Of a stretch of DNA of 64,000 nucleotides, positions 18,628 to 28,357 are shown in pieces; position 1 is the stretch's first letter; each line of letters starts with the position of its first letter. The stretch lies in NCBI RefSeq assembly GCF_016924755.1, contig NZ_JAFFJX010000002.1, forward strand, positions 744,001 to 808,000, given 5' to 3'. The notes below the pieces were generated by a model. That model saw only the letters and a list, made by a program, of their open reading frames with translations, did not search any database and was not told the origin of the DNA. Both the position numbers and the translations under genes were made by a program. This DNA comes from Longitalea arenae (lineage in GTDB: Bacteria > Bacteroidota > Bacteroidia > Chitinophagales > Chitinophagaceae).

Positions 18628-20103
18628 ATGTCTACTGTGAAACCTACCAAATTGCTGATCCTCGAGCACGATGAGAATGACCTGGAATTGTTATTATATG
18701 AACTGAAGAAAGGCGCCCTGCATTTTATTCCCAAAATTGTCGAAAACAAGGAACAGTTCGGCAATGCATTGGTTGATTTTTGTCCGGACATCATCTTGTC
18801 GGATTATTCGTTACCCGGATTTGACGGCGTTTCTGCCTTCCGGATGAAACAGGAGATCTGCCCTGATGTGCCGTTCATCATCGTATCAGGCACTATCGGC
18901 GAAGAAAATGCTGTTGAGCTGATCAAGAACGGGGTGACCGACTATGCCATAAAAGACAAGTTATTCACTGTGATCCCTAAAATAAAAAGGGCCCTGAATG
19001 AAGCCAACGAACGGATGGAAAAGGCCGTCGCCGAACAGGACCTGCGCAACAGCCAGCGCCAGTTGGCCGAAGCGCAGCGTATTTCCAAAATAGGAAGCTG
19101 GGAGTTGGGGGAGAAGGGAGAGGTGATTGCCTGCTCCGATGAATTGTACCGCATTTTGGATATGGGTGAAGATACTCCTTTGACCTATGAGCTCTTTCTC
19201 AGTTTCGTACATCCCGATGATAAGGACATTGTATTGAAAGCGCAGCAAAAAACAGTGGAAACAGGCTCTACCGAACCCGTTCAATTCCGCATCATCAGTG
19301 CAACAGGGGTTGAAAAATATATCGAAGGGCGTGGCTCCCGGCGCCTGGATGCCTATGGTATCAGTTTCATAGGCACCTGTCAGGATGTTACCGAAAAAGT
19401 AAAAGCCGAACAACAGCTGGCCAGCTATTCAGAGCAGATAGCCCGGGAGCGTGAAGAGCATCAGCGCAAGCTGGTACGTGCTTCCATTGAAAGCCAGGAA
19501 CGGGAAAGAGCCGAGATCGGCCGGGAATTGCATGATAATATCAACCAGATCCTGGCAGTTACCAAAGCGTATATAGAAGCCTCTTTGCAGGAAAAGGACA
19601 TGCAGGAGGAACTGGCGCAACGCAGTATCAATAACCTGCAGCTGGCTATTAATGAGATCAGGAAGATCTCCAAGTCATTGGTTCCGCCGGTGATGGATAA
19701 GAACGGACTTATCGATTCCGTGCAGGACCTGATTGAAAATATCCGCCTGGTAAATCCTTTCGCTATCAATTTTATGTATGAAAAAGAGCAGTTACGGAAC
19801 ATTACCCCGCAGCAGCAACTGGCCCTGTACCGGATTGTACAGGAACAGTTCAATAACATCATAAAACACGCGCAGGCGCATAATGTATCTATTGAACTGT
19901 TTGAAAAGAACAACTTTATAGATCTCTGGATAAAAGACGATGGCAAGGGCTTCGATCCCAAGGAAAGAAGAAAGGGCGTGGGCTTGAGCAATATCCTCAG
20001 CCGCATCGAATTATTCGATGGCAAGCTGGAGGTCATTTCCTCCAAAGGGCAAGGCTGTACCATAAAGGTGCATGTGCCGAAGATGAGTAAGGAAGTAGCT
20101 TAG
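18628..20103 (+). CDS. REC-PAS histidine kinase of the HisKA_3 (NarX/DesK-like) type
   Basis: The protein is 491 aa and soluble. REC (1-125) has D59 in LSDYSLPGFDG, and a PAS/PAC domain (about 155-265) follows. A HisKA_3 dimerisation helix has H302 in GRELHDNINQILA, and HATPase_c ends with DDGKGFDP and GVGLSNILSRIE. HisKA_3 kinases normally pair with LuxR/NarL regulators, but none is encoded in this window. It is the last gene of the 11209-20103 operon, 3 bp after the REC gene and followed by a strong terminator. Confidence 0.94.
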   Translation: MSTVKPTKLLILEHDENDLELLLYELKKGALHFIPKIVENKEQFGNALVDFCPDIILSDYSLPGFDGVSAFRMKQEICPDVPFIIVSGTIGEENAVELIKNGVTDYAIKDKLFTVIPKIKRALNEANERMEKAVAEQDLRNSQRQLAEAQRISKIGSWELGEKGEVIACSDELYRILDMGEDTPLTYELFLSFVHPDDKDIVLKAQQKTVETGSTEPVQFRIISATGVEKYIEGRGSRRLDAYGISFIGTCQDVTEKVKAEQQLASYSEQIAREREEHQRKLVRASIESQERERAEIGRELHDNINQILAVTKAYIEASLQEKDMQEELAQRSINNLQLAINEIRKISKSLVPPVMDKNGLIDSVQDLIENIRLVNPFAINFMYEKEQLRNITPQQQLALYRIVQEQFNNIIKHAQAHNVSIELFEKNNFIDLWIKDDGKGFDPKERRKGVGLSNILSRIELFDGKLEVISSKGQGCTIKVHVPKMSKEVA

Positions 20104-20150
20104 CGATTGGGGGATTCCGATGCTGCGATTTCGGGATTTAAAAAATTGAA

Positions 20151-20181
20151 AACCATTTACCGGAAAGTAAATGGTTTTTTT
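20151..20181 (+). terminator. Rho-independent terminator of the signalling operon
   Basis: AACCATTTAC (20151-20160) pairs perfectly with GTAAATGGTT (20167-20176) around a six-base loop, followed by a run of T to 20181. It lies 47 bp after the last kinase stop. The A-rich left flank may also let it end the convergent hydrolase gene. Confidence 0.85.
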
Positions 20182-20201
20182 ATTGGCCGGGCAAAGCCAA
20201 T

Positions 20202-20897
20202 TCAGGCTCTTTCCCTTATGAACCCATCGATCAAAAACGCTAATAACGACAGGTTTACCTGTTCAAAAGCGTGGGGAGTGCCTGGTAAAACACCGAACCG
20301 GGCATTCGGTAATTGTTTATAAACGGCAAGGGTTTCTTCCAGGGTCACCATCTTGTCGCGGTCACCTAATAATACCAGGCTCGGTGTCGTAATTGTCGCA
20401 TAATCTTCTGGTTGTAAGGTATTATTATTGCCAAGGGCTGTAAGCAGTTGTCTGGTCTTATCGAGCAAAACCAGCCAGTCGTTGGGTGCATGCCGTTCTT
20501 GTAATTGAGCAGCGAAAGCCGGTACTTTTTCCCGGATGATGTTGCCGTCGAGCATCTTTACTTCTCTGGCAGCTGTTTTTTCATCCCAGTGAAATTTAGT
20601 GGCCAGGGTAACCAGCTTATTGACCTTAGCCGGAAGGTGTTTGGCCAGGTACATGGCGGCATAACCACCCATGCTGTAACCGAATATATTTGTCTGTTCA
20701 ATCCCTGATTCCTGTAAATATTCGGCTATTTGTTCGCTAAAGAGGGGAATGGAGAGATTTTTTTCGGGAAATGGCCGCCCACCATGACCGCTAAAGTTGA
20801 AAGTATGGATTTGGTATGAATTGTGCAAAGCAGTGGCCAACGGTTCCATTTGGTCTTTGCTGCCTAAAGCGCCATGTAGTAAAAGAAGGTGTTGCAT
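20202..20897 (-). CDS. Alpha/beta-hydrolase fold protein
   Basis: With the ATG at 20897 the protein is 231 aa; a longer frame would add a hydrophobic leader that the family lacks. HGALGS (8-13) forms the oxyanion region. S75 in GYSMGG is the nucleophile, and Asp in LLGDRDKM and His in GTPHAFE complete the triad. It is probably a cytoplasmic esterase or MenH/BioH-like hydrolase; the substrate cannot be deduced. It stands alone, convergent with the signalling operon. Confidence 0.9.
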   Translation of the reverse strand: MQHLLLLHGALGSKDQMEPLATALHNSYQIHTFNFSGHGGRPFPEKNLSIPLFSEQIAEYLQESGIEQTNIFGYSMGGYAAMYLAKHLPAKVNKLVTLATKFHWDEKTAAREVKMLDGNIIREKVPAFAAQLQERHAPNDWLVLLDKTRQLLTALGNNNTLQPEDYATITTPSLVLLGDRDKMVTLEETLAVYKQLPNARFGVLPGTPHAFEQVNLSLLAFLIDGFIRERA

Positions 20898-21424
20898 CGG
20901 AGATATTATAAGTTTCAAATATAAAAAATCAATAACAAGTGTAAACACATATAACTAACATATGATAAAGAAGCATATGCAAGCCAGGGATATTCATTAA
21001 TAATTATCAGTGAGCGTCTTGTATGTACCAACTTCTTTTCATGTGGAAGCTCTATATTGCAAATTCTTTTTGTCAAATTTATTAGTGCGTTGTTTAATAT
21101 AATAAAGGGGGCCTGTTTTCTGTAAGGGGGGAATTATTCGCTACACCATCAGATGCCAAATGAAATAAACCTGTACCGGGTACCAAGGGTTTGTAGCAAT
21201 ATTGTACTTCCTTCATTTATACTTCCCTGTATCAAAAATAAAATATAATCCGCATTGCCATATGTAATGCTCAGCCTTTTACGGGGTGCCCGTTTAAAGG
21301 TATTTCGTCGCCCATACATTACGGGATTGCCGGTGGCCATCAAAAAATATTGTAACAGCGTTGGTCCAACGCCGTTTGAAACAGTTTGTCTATTATTTTC
21401 ACACCATAAAAAACCGAATCGAAT
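20898..21424. other. Intergenic region upstream of a small secreted protein
   Basis: About 530 bp between divergent genes. I found no convincing gene. It is AT-rich near 20940-21110 and holds a near-perfect palindrome at 21354-21376, listed separately. Confidence 0.5.
21354..21376. promoter_or_regulatory. 23-bp palindrome upstream of the small secreted protein gene
   Basis: GCGTTGG-T-CCAACGC (21358-21372) is perfect, and AAC/GTT at the outer ends extends the arms to 10 of 11 paired positions. It lies 48 bp before the ATG at 21425. Its odd length and lack of a T-run point to a dimeric regulator's operator rather than a terminator. Confidence 0.5.
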
Positions 21425-21760
21425 ATGAAAAAGATGATCGCGATCTTCGTACTGGCATGTACGTTTTCTGCTGCCGCTGTTAAAGCCAATACTAATGCAG
21501 CCATTGAAGCAACCAATGCTTTCATTCAACCATTCAATCAGTCCTATGCCCTGAGTAACGATTATCTTTGGTTCACCGACGCTGACCTTACGAACCCGAC
21601 CGGATCTTATTGCGACATCTGGTATGAAATGCAATGCCTGCGGAACATATTTCCGGGTTACTCATTTTCTCATGTTCATTATGCGGGACTTACTCCCTTT
21701 GAATATGGGTATAGCGCACCGTTTTATTATGCCACTATTTTCAGCAATTTGCCCCGATAG
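21425..21760 (+). CDS. Small secreted protein of unknown function, two cysteines
   Basis: The 111-aa product has a clear signal peptide: KK, then a hydrophobic core, with probable cleavage after KA near residue 21. The mature part is aromatic-rich and has only two cysteines, C63 and C71, which could form a disulphide. I do not recognise the family. The gene converges on the SusD gene (10 bp between stops) and has a palindrome just upstream. It resembles the 97-aa peptide at 49249 in size, export signal, cysteine spacing and SusC/D neighbourhood, not in sequence. Confidence 0.7.
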   Translation: MKKMIAIFVLACTFSAAAVKANTNAAIEATNAFIQPFNQSYALSNDYLWFTDADLTNPTGSYCDIWYEMQCLRNIFPGYSFSHVHYAGLTPFEYGYSAPFYYATIFSNLPR

Positions 21761-21770
21761 CAGTAATGCC

Positions 21771-23201
21771 TTAATAACCCTCATTTTGGATTAAGGCCGG
21801 GTTTCGGATACGTTCTACGCCTGGTATCGGCCAAAGGGCAGCACTGGTTTTCCAGGTATCAGGACGGCATACGCGCATTACTTCATCAATGCGTTTTTGT
21901 CCGGGAACTGTTGCAGTATAGGCCGGCCATCGTTTCAGATCGAACCAACGGTGCCCCCATTCGGCAAAAAGTTCAATGCGCCGTTCCTGTTCTATGGCAA
22001 CCAATGCCTGACTTTGAGAAGTAAAATGGGTCAGATCTGGCAACCCCGCCCTTTTTCTTATGGTGTTCAGATCACTGACAGCTTCCGCCAGTCGATCCAA
22101 CCTGGCATAAGCTTCCGCACGAATACAATATTGTTCTGCCAATCGCAGGACCATATTGTATTCTTCCCGGGAAGCACTGTTATTTAATTTATATTTCCAG
22201 GGGGAGTTGTATGGTTTGCCACCACTGGTCACAGTTCTTATCCATACGCGGCGTTTATCAATGGGATCAATTTTTTTCATTAGTGAATCACTAAGTATGA
22301 AAGCGGGTCTTGCGGTAGGGCTTATAGGAACAAACAAAAAACCTTCCGCTGTATTATAGGCATCGATCACCGGCATAAACTGCAGAATAGCTTCCCGGCT
22401 TTTGTACCGGAATGTTTTTAAGAGGTCTGTTTCCAACTGGTAAGTACCCGATTGAATGACCTCTGTGGCGGCTGATGCTGCGTTGGTCCATTCTCCAAGA
22501 TATAGATAGAGCCTGGCTTGAAAGGCTTTTACCGCCAGCCGGTTTACCCGGATGCGAACATCCGGGAAATCAGGTGTTGTTACATACGTGTCGGTTAATA
22601 AATTTTCAGCTTCCTGCAGGTCTGCCATCATTTGAACGTAAACAGCATCAACCGGTATTCTTGGTATTTTGGCGTTGTTAGTGTAATCGGTCGTGAGTAC
22701 CAATGGAACATCTCCAAACAAATTCACCAGGTAGAAATAGTTAAAAGCCCGCAGGAAATGGGCTTCTCCCAGTAACTGATTCCGTAAAGAGGGAGTGATC
22801 GCCTTATTATCGGTGAGTCCCGCTATTGCATCATTACATTGATAAATATACGCATAACTCAGGGTCCATACTTCCCATACCGTATTATTATCTACTGGTA
22901 TGGTGTTTGATAAAAAGGGCTGGTCCTGGTCTAATGGGCTCCAGCGGTCCAGCTCCCCGGAAGCAAGGCCCGCGTACCGGCTCATATAACCATTGGATGG
23001 TCCAAATCTTTCCATCATTTTGTAATAAATACCGATCAGTGCAGCCTGCGCCAGCGAATCGCTGGTATAGACCTGCGGAGTTATTACTTTGTCAGGAGGG
23101 CCTCCCGCATCTAATAATTTATTACAGCCGCAGATAAGCAACAGTACTGCAACCAGCAGCACTGAAACCATCCTTGTATATGTCGATCTGTACGCAGGCA
23201 T
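21771..23201 (-). CDS. SusD/RagB-family nutrient-binding outer-membrane lipoprotein
   Basis: The protein is 476 aa with a lipoprotein signal (LLLICGC, lipid Cys near residue 26). The SusD/RagB core includes LGEAHFLRAFNYFYLVNLFGDVPL, here split as GEAHFLRAFNYF and LVNLFGDVPL, and the C-terminal RRIELFAEWGHRWFDLKRW motif. SusD lids cap SusC channels on the cell surface and hand over substrate. It starts 9 bp after SusC and is the last gene of a sigma-FecR-SusC-SusD locus. The ligand is unknown because no degradative enzyme is adjacent. An internal ATG at 23171 is an alternative start. Confidence 0.95.
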   Translation of the reverse strand: MPAYRSTYTRMVSVLLVAVLLLICGCNKLLDAGGPPDKVITPQVYTSDSLAQAALIGIYYKMMERFGPSNGYMSRYAGLASGELDRWSPLDQDQPFLSNTIPVDNNTVWEVWTLSYAYIYQCNDAIAGLTDNKAITPSLRNQLLGEAHFLRAFNYFYLVNLFGDVPLVLTTDYTNNAKIPRIPVDAVYVQMMADLQEAENLLTDTYVTTPDFPDVRIRVNRLAVKAFQARLYLYLGEWTNAASAATEVIQSGTYQLETDLLKTFRYKSREAILQFMPVIDAYNTAEGFLFVPISPTARPAFILSDSLMKKIDPIDKRRVWIRTVTSGGKPYNSPWKYKLNNSASREEYNMVLRLAEQYCIRAEAYARLDRLAEAVSDLNTIRKRAGLPDLTHFTSQSQALVAIEQERRIELFAEWGHRWFDLKRWPAYTATVPGQKRIDEVMRVCRPDTWKTSAALWPIPGVERIRNPALIQNEGY

Positions 23202-23210
23202 ATGCTCAAT

Positions 23211-26200
23211 TTATAACGTTATTTGCACACCAATCGTAATGGTCTTTTGCAGCGGTAAGCTAAAAGGGACCTGTAATTCCGGATCGGCGCCTTCAAATGA
23301 AGTGACCGTAAAGAGGTTCTCGGCACTGGTGTACACACTGGCTCCTTTTATATGTTGTTTTTTGCAAAATCTTTCGGAGAAAACATAAGATAATTGTGCT
23401 GTTTTCAATCGCAGATAAGATGCATCCACCAACTGAGCATCCGAATTGAGCCAGTTGTTAATTCCATTTTGAATAGGAACTGAACCAAGCGAACTAACCT
23501 TTTGCCAGGCCGCTTCGTCTCCCGGCTGGCGCCAGCGGTTTTCCAATTCACTGGGTTGATTGCTGAAAAGGTCCTGATTGAGTTTACCCGGATGTAACTG
23601 ATAGCTATACATGTAAGACACAAAATGCGGTGCTTTCTGTTTACGGAACTCAAAGTAAGTAGTCAATTCCACTTGTTTATACCGTAGTGAATTGTGCAGG
23701 CCGCCAAAGTATACAGGATCCAGTTTGCCCGCCAGCCGCTCATTGGGATCAGCAATGGTAAACAAGCCTGAACTGGCATCAACACCTGTAAATCGCTGCG
23801 TGATCACAATGTTCATCGGTTGGCCGGTCATCAAATTCTTATTATAGGTGGAGTTTTCCAGATCATCGAAGCGCACCAGTTTGTTTTGTGGCACTGCCAG
23901 GGTCAATTTGCTGCACAATGAAAAATTGCCCCATGCTTTTTTAAACGCTGCATCTACTTCAAGACCTGTATTTTGAATGATGGCGGGAAAATTCTGCACA
24001 ACACTTCCAAAACCTACCTGGCCCGGAGGTAAATAAGTGATCACCTGGTTCCTGCTCCGGTTCCGATACCCTGCAATAGTTGCGCTAAACTGATCGTTTA
24101 AACGCAGTTCCAGGCCGGCTTCCAGTTTACGGGTCACTTCCCATTGGTAATAGGGGTTAGCCAATCCATTGGGATATAAACCGGTTATACCCTGGTATTG
24201 TCTGGCCGCTTTATTCCAGGTATTCAAATAAGCATAGTCACCGATCTGGTCATTACCCGTTGAACCATAACTGGCCCTGAATTTCGCGTAACTATTCGAG
24301 CCCGCCTGCTTACTGCCTTCCCAGAAGATCCAGCCGGCGCCAATAGCGCCAAAACTGGCATACCGTTGTTCTGGTCCAAACCGCGAGGATCCGTCGCGGC
24401 GGGCCGTTACACTCAAAAAATACCGGTTCTTGTAATTGAACTTAAACCGGGCGAAGATCGACAGAAACAAATACTTCGATTTTTGAGGTGTGTAGTCAGA
24501 TGCGGTTGCTGCTGAAGGTATGCCTAATAAACCATCATCGGTATACCCAGTATAACTGCGTACCCATTGGTCGTTCAGCTGGGATGACCAGAAAGCGCCT
24601 AATACCCCCTGTACCTGGATCTTTTGCCAAAGCGAATCGGTATAGTGTAAACCAGGTTCCACCATCCAGGTGGTAAACAGGTTACTGGCTTCATCGTAAC
24701 GGCCGGTTTGACCTAAGTCCGGATCATAAGCACTCATTGGGAACCTGGCTTTCTCTTCCACGTGGATCTGCTGATAACCCACAGAAGTTTCCAGCCGCAG
24801 CTTTGAGAAGATTTTATATTGAACGTAGGTATGTAATAAAGTGTTACCGGTTTGAATGTTGTCATTCAGGCGGAAATAACTTAGGGGGTTGCGGAAGGAA
24901 ACGCCATTTTCCTGCCAGGTCAAATTGCCTGCACTGTCTGTTAATGCAGGCGCATTCGGCGCCAGTAAGGTGGCATTCATAATATTTTCGGTGAGCCATT
25001 TGTTCTCTGCCGTAGAATAGTAAGCAGATATGCCCGTTTTTAATTTCCGGTTCTTTGAACGGTAGTAGAAGTCTGACAACAGCGACCATCTTTTGCCGTA
25101 GATATTGGAAGGCAACACCGCGGTTTGACTGCTGTACCCGCCATTTAAGAGGAATTGAAACAGTGAATCGCCCTGCGAAAATGAGAAGTGTTGGTTCAGG
25201 CTGTTGGAAGTGCCATTCAACAGCAGTTTGTTTACATCCGTGTAGCGGGTGCTATCCCATAAGAAAAGATCGGGTGCATTGGCCGGTGTGGGCGTGATAT
25301 TGTCATTTTTAAATGCTTCTTTACGCATGGCCAGGTATTGATCCGTATTCATCAGGGACATGGCGGGCAATGAACGGCCGGCGCCATAGGACACTGAGAC
25401 GGTCAAACGCGGTTGTTTTGAGCTGCCTTTTTTCGTGGTGATCAGGATGACACCGTTGGCGCCGCGGGCCCCGTAAATGGCAGTGGCTTCCGCGTCTTTC
25501 AACACCGTAATGGTTTCAATATCCAGTGGATTGATCGTGAAGAAGGGATCAAAGCCGGCGGCTGAAATACCGGGCGCCTGAGGTTCGCCCACCATGGTGG
25601 TCAGTTGATTTACGGGCCGCAGGGAAGGGGCCCAGGGCACCCCATTCACTACAAACAACGGCGTGTTGGAAGGCCGGTAATTTAACTCCGAAACAGGCCC
25701 GATGGAGGTTGGCCCCCTGAACTGAAATTTATGGGTGGCGCCGGCTAAACCGCTTGTTGGCGGTGCGAAAATGCCCGAAACATTTTGCTGAATGATCTTT
25801 AACACATCGCCTTCCGGTATACTGTTTACCTTTAATTGCGCTACCCCGGCCGTATTCCCTTTTTCTTTCGTTGAATACCCTCGCACAACCGCTACTTCCA
25901 GGTTGGGATTTTGCAACTCCAGCCGGATAGTAAGCGGCTGCTGGCTTCTTTTCCAGGGAATATAAACAGGTTTATAATTTACATAGCTTATTTCAAGCGT
26001 GTCGTCGATACTCCAGGCAATGCTGAATGCTCCCTGGTTATTGGTGGTTATTCCGATCCGTTTCAAGCGCAATTGCACCGATGCATCGGGCAGGGGAGCG
26101 CCTGTTTCATTAAGCACAATGCCCTGCACGCGGTATTCAAAATGTGCGCGGCTCTCTGCGATCTGTTGCGGCGTTTTCTTTTCAATTATAAAATGATTCG

Positions 26201-26462
26201 CAATAAAGCGGAAATTCAGGAAGGGCTGGTCTGCAAATATGCGGTGGAGTAAGCTGTCATCTACTGGTTGTAAGGGAACATATACGGGTGTCGCCAGCTT
26301 CAACAACCTTTTATCATACACCTCAGTTTTAATTACACCTTTCGCTTTCAAGATTCTGATCACTTTTTCCAGGGAATACGCCGGTCCGCCAGGATTTTCC
26401 TCCTGTGCTTTTGCGATACTTACACAACATACCATAACCAAATAACCAAGGATCTTTTTCAT
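23211..26462 (-). CDS. SusC/RagA-family TonB-dependent outer-membrane transporter with STN domain
   Basis: I start at the ATG 26462, which gives a direct signal peptide (KKILGYLVMVCC...AKA), seven codons inside the longest frame. An STN-like signalling domain lies at about 25-95, a CarboxypepD_reg-like domain at about 115-195, and a plug with the SusC hallmark LKDAEATAIYGARGANGVILITT; a beta-barrel runs to the end. The STN domain fits regulation through the adjacent FecR anti-sigma. The SusD partner follows 9 bp downstream. The transported molecule is unknown. Confidence 0.95.
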   Translation of the reverse strand: MKKILGYLVMVCCVSIAKAQEENPGGPAYSLEKVIRILKAKGVIKTEVYDKRLLKLATPVYVPLQPVDDSLLHRIFADQPFLNFRFIANHFIIEKKTPQQIAESRAHFEYRVQGIVLNETGAPLPDASVQLRLKRIGITTNNQGAFSIAWSIDDTLEISYVNYKPVYIPWKRSQQPLTIRLELQNPNLEVAVVRGYSTKEKGNTAGVAQLKVNSIPEGDVLKIIQQNVSGIFAPPTSGLAGATHKFQFRGPTSIGPVSELNYRPSNTPLFVVNGVPWAPSLRPVNQLTTMVGEPQAPGISAAGFDPFFTINPLDIETITVLKDAEATAIYGARGANGVILITTKKGSSKQPRLTVSVSYGAGRSLPAMSLMNTDQYLAMRKEAFKNDNITPTPANAPDLFLWDSTRYTDVNKLLLNGTSNSLNQHFSFSQGDSLFQFLLNGGYSSQTAVLPSNIYGKRWSLLSDFYYRSKNRKLKTGISAYYSTAENKWLTENIMNATLLAPNAPALTDSAGNLTWQENGVSFRNPLSYFRLNDNIQTGNTLLHTYVQYKIFSKLRLETSVGYQQIHVEEKARFPMSAYDPDLGQTGRYDEASNLFTTWMVEPGLHYTDSLWQKIQVQGVLGAFWSSQLNDQWVRSYTGYTDDGLLGIPSAATASDYTPQKSKYLFLSIFARFKFNYKNRYFLSVTARRDGSSRFGPEQRYASFGAIGAGWIFWEGSKQAGSNSYAKFRASYGSTGNDQIGDYAYLNTWNKAARQYQGITGLYPNGLANPYYQWEVTRKLEAGLELRLNDQFSATIAGYRNRSRNQVITYLPPGQVGFGSVVQNFPAIIQNTGLEVDAAFKKAWGNFSLCSKLTLAVPQNKLVRFDDLENSTYNKNLMTGQPMNIVITQRFTGVDASSGLFTIADPNERLAGKLDPVYFGGLHNSLRYKQVELTTYFEFRKQKAPHFVSYMYSYQLHPGKLNQDLFSNQPSELENRWRQPGDEAAWQKVSSLGSVPIQNGINNWLNSDAQLVDASYLRLKTAQLSYVFSERFCKKQHIKGASVYTSAENLFTVTSFEGADPELQVPFSLPLQKTITIGVQITL

Positions 26463-26985
26463 ACGGTGTGTTATTTCCGGCATTCTGGTTCTGTTAAATA
26501 ATCCAGGGTTATCGCTATCACTATCAGGTAAATACGGAATACACCTTTAAAAGCTGCCCCCTGGTCGTGTTTGCGTAACTGATACCTGGCTTGGTTAGAT
26601 ATCTGTTATGAAGTTATAAAAATGATGGTTTTTTCAGGGTTCTTTTTTCTCAAATGCTCCGTATTAAGCTGTATTACAAGTTTCCACTTACCTGTATTCA
26701 TCATCGTTATAAAATCAGTATCGCCCGCATCTCCGGATCTTAAAATCCGGACGAGCAGGCGATAAGGTTAAAAGTTATGTGTTGGCTGCACATGCAGCTT
26801 TAGGTGGGAATCCCTTGTAATATGTGGTTAAAATAGGAATGCTGAGCAGTTTTAGAAAAAACTACTCAGCTATCGGCGATGCAATGTTCAAAGGAGGTTT
26901 AATGGAACATAATGGTATCTCTGCGAAGTACAGCCTGTACTATAAGTTCTTATATATCTTTATTCATTTATATTTTAAGGGTTAG
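26463..26985. other. Leader region between FecR and SusC
   Basis: The 523 bp hold no gene. This is where the sigma-dependent SusC promoter should lie. The only strong structure seen is the inverted repeat at 26719-26764. Confidence 0.5.
26719..26764. repeat. 20-bp imperfect inverted repeat (stem-loop) upstream of SusC
   Basis: The arms 26719-26738 and 26745-26764 pair at 16 of 20 positions around a six-base loop, with perfect inner (TCCGGAT/ATCCGGA) and outer (TATCGCC/GGCGATA) blocks. No T-run follows on either strand. It lies about 260 bp upstream of the SusC start and could be an mRNA leader structure or a remnant repeat element. Confidence 0.55.
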
Positions 26986-28215
26986 TTATTTTTTTTCCCT
27001 GGCCACCACCGTACCGTCCTGTAACGTGAACTGAACGCTTAGGTTCGTGTTCAGCAATTCCAGCACCGAATTAAGGGCCGTGTTCTTTTCAATGGTACCC
27101 GTTAAGGTTGTGGTTTCAGGGGTACCTGCTTCTATTTTTGTATTTACGTTATACCAGCGTTTTATTTGATCAAGAATTGACCGTACAGATTCCCCTTCCA
27201 GGTTGATCTTTCCATTCTTCCAGGCAAGCGCCTGCGCCATTTCTTCTTTCGATTTGTTCCTGACCCTGATGCTGTCACCTGAACTGACGGCCTGTTGATT
27301 TGGTTTTATGCGTTGTAACTGCCTGCCCTGTTGTACCGAAACAGATCCATTTACCAGGGTGGTAGTAACCAGCTTATCAGTATCGTATGCTTTTACGTTG
27401 AACGTAGTGCCGGTCACTTTCACTTCTGTGCCCTGTGCGAATACGCGGAAGGGTTTTGATCTATTTTCAGCCACTTCGAAAAAGCCTTCCCCCATTATTT
27501 CAACCTTGCGGTCGCTGCCCGTAAAAGCGATCGGATAGCGCAATGATGAACCGGCATTCAACCATACTTTTGAGCCGTCGGCTAACGTAACCTTATATTC
27601 GCGCCCGTATGGGATCCTCAGATTATTCAACACCTCACTGCCTGTAATTTGGTTGGTAGTATTCCTGTATTCTATCTGGTTGTTGCCCTCTTTGCTGATC
27701 TCTGTTTGATCCTGCCGGATGATAATACCATCAGGTGCGGTATCAAGGTCGATTTGCCGCTTATCTGTCAGGGTAAGTATCGCGTGCTGCCTGTCTGATT
27801 CAACGGTTTTGTTTACAACAGGGACATTATTTTGAGCGGGTACATGCTGGTTATTGATAAACCGGTAAAGGGCAAAAACACCTGCAATACCTGTTAGAGC
27901 GGCCGCTGCAAGCATCCAGCTGCGTTTCACGATCCTGGCCGTTGGCTGGGGCGCTATGGCAGTTTCCCGAAAGGGCGCCTGCGTAATGGAATGTGCGGCT
28001 TCTATACTTTCCCATACTTCGTCCTTTTTATTCTCCAGCTTATCATAAAGGCCTGCATATTCCAGTATCCGGGGGTCTTCTGCATCTACCTTCATATAAT
28101 CCGAAGCTTTGCCAGAGGTCCACTCCTCACAAATTTCCTGTTCATCTCGAGTCAACGGCGCATCATCGTTTTTCCCCAAAGCGAGTTGGGTTATATTGCC
28201 AGATATTGCGTTCAT
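26986..28215 (-). CDS. FecR-family anti-sigma factor
   Basis: The 409-aa protein has a cytoplasmic N-terminus (1-98), one membrane span (about 100-118), a periplasmic FecR domain (about 200-300, with NLRIPYGREYKVTLADGSKVWLNAGS, here seen as PYGREYKVTLADGS and VWLNAGSSLRYP) and a C-terminal DUF4974-like secretin/TonB-type domain (about 330-405). It should hold the sigma factor encoded upstream and release it when the SusC STN domain signals substrate. Gap to the sigma gene is 142 bp. Confidence 0.94.
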   Translation of the reverse strand: MNAISGNITQLALGKNDDAPLTRDEQEICEEWTSGKASDYMKVDAEDPRILEYAGLYDKLENKKDEVWESIEAAHSITQAPFRETAIAPQPTARIVKRSWMLAAAALTGIAGVFALYRFINNQHVPAQNNVPVVNKTVESDRQHAILTLTDKRQIDLDTAPDGIIIRQDQTEISKEGNNQIEYRNTTNQITGSEVLNNLRIPYGREYKVTLADGSKVWLNAGSSLRYPIAFTGSDRKVEIMGEGFFEVAENRSKPFRVFAQGTEVKVTGTTFNVKAYDTDKLVTTTLVNGSVSVQQGRQLQRIKPNQQAVSSGDSIRVRNKSKEEMAQALAWKNGKINLEGESVRSILDQIKRWYNVNTKIEAGTPETTTLTGTIEKNTALNSVLELLNTNLSVQFTLQDGTVVAREKK

Positions 28216-28357
28216 TTTTTTCGATTTGTAAGGTGTTTGGTAATAAGGTTTAATGTCATGTTATGTTACCCCCAAGATCAGTGTGAAGTATTCTTCTTTT
28301 ATAGTAAAACAACAGACAGAAGCAAAACATGAAGAAACCCCAAAACATTTTTTTCAA

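Noticed and set aside
21149-21634. 161-codon leftward frame across the small secreted protein gene
   Set aside because: Antisense to the signal-peptide gene at 21425, which has a far better start and composition.
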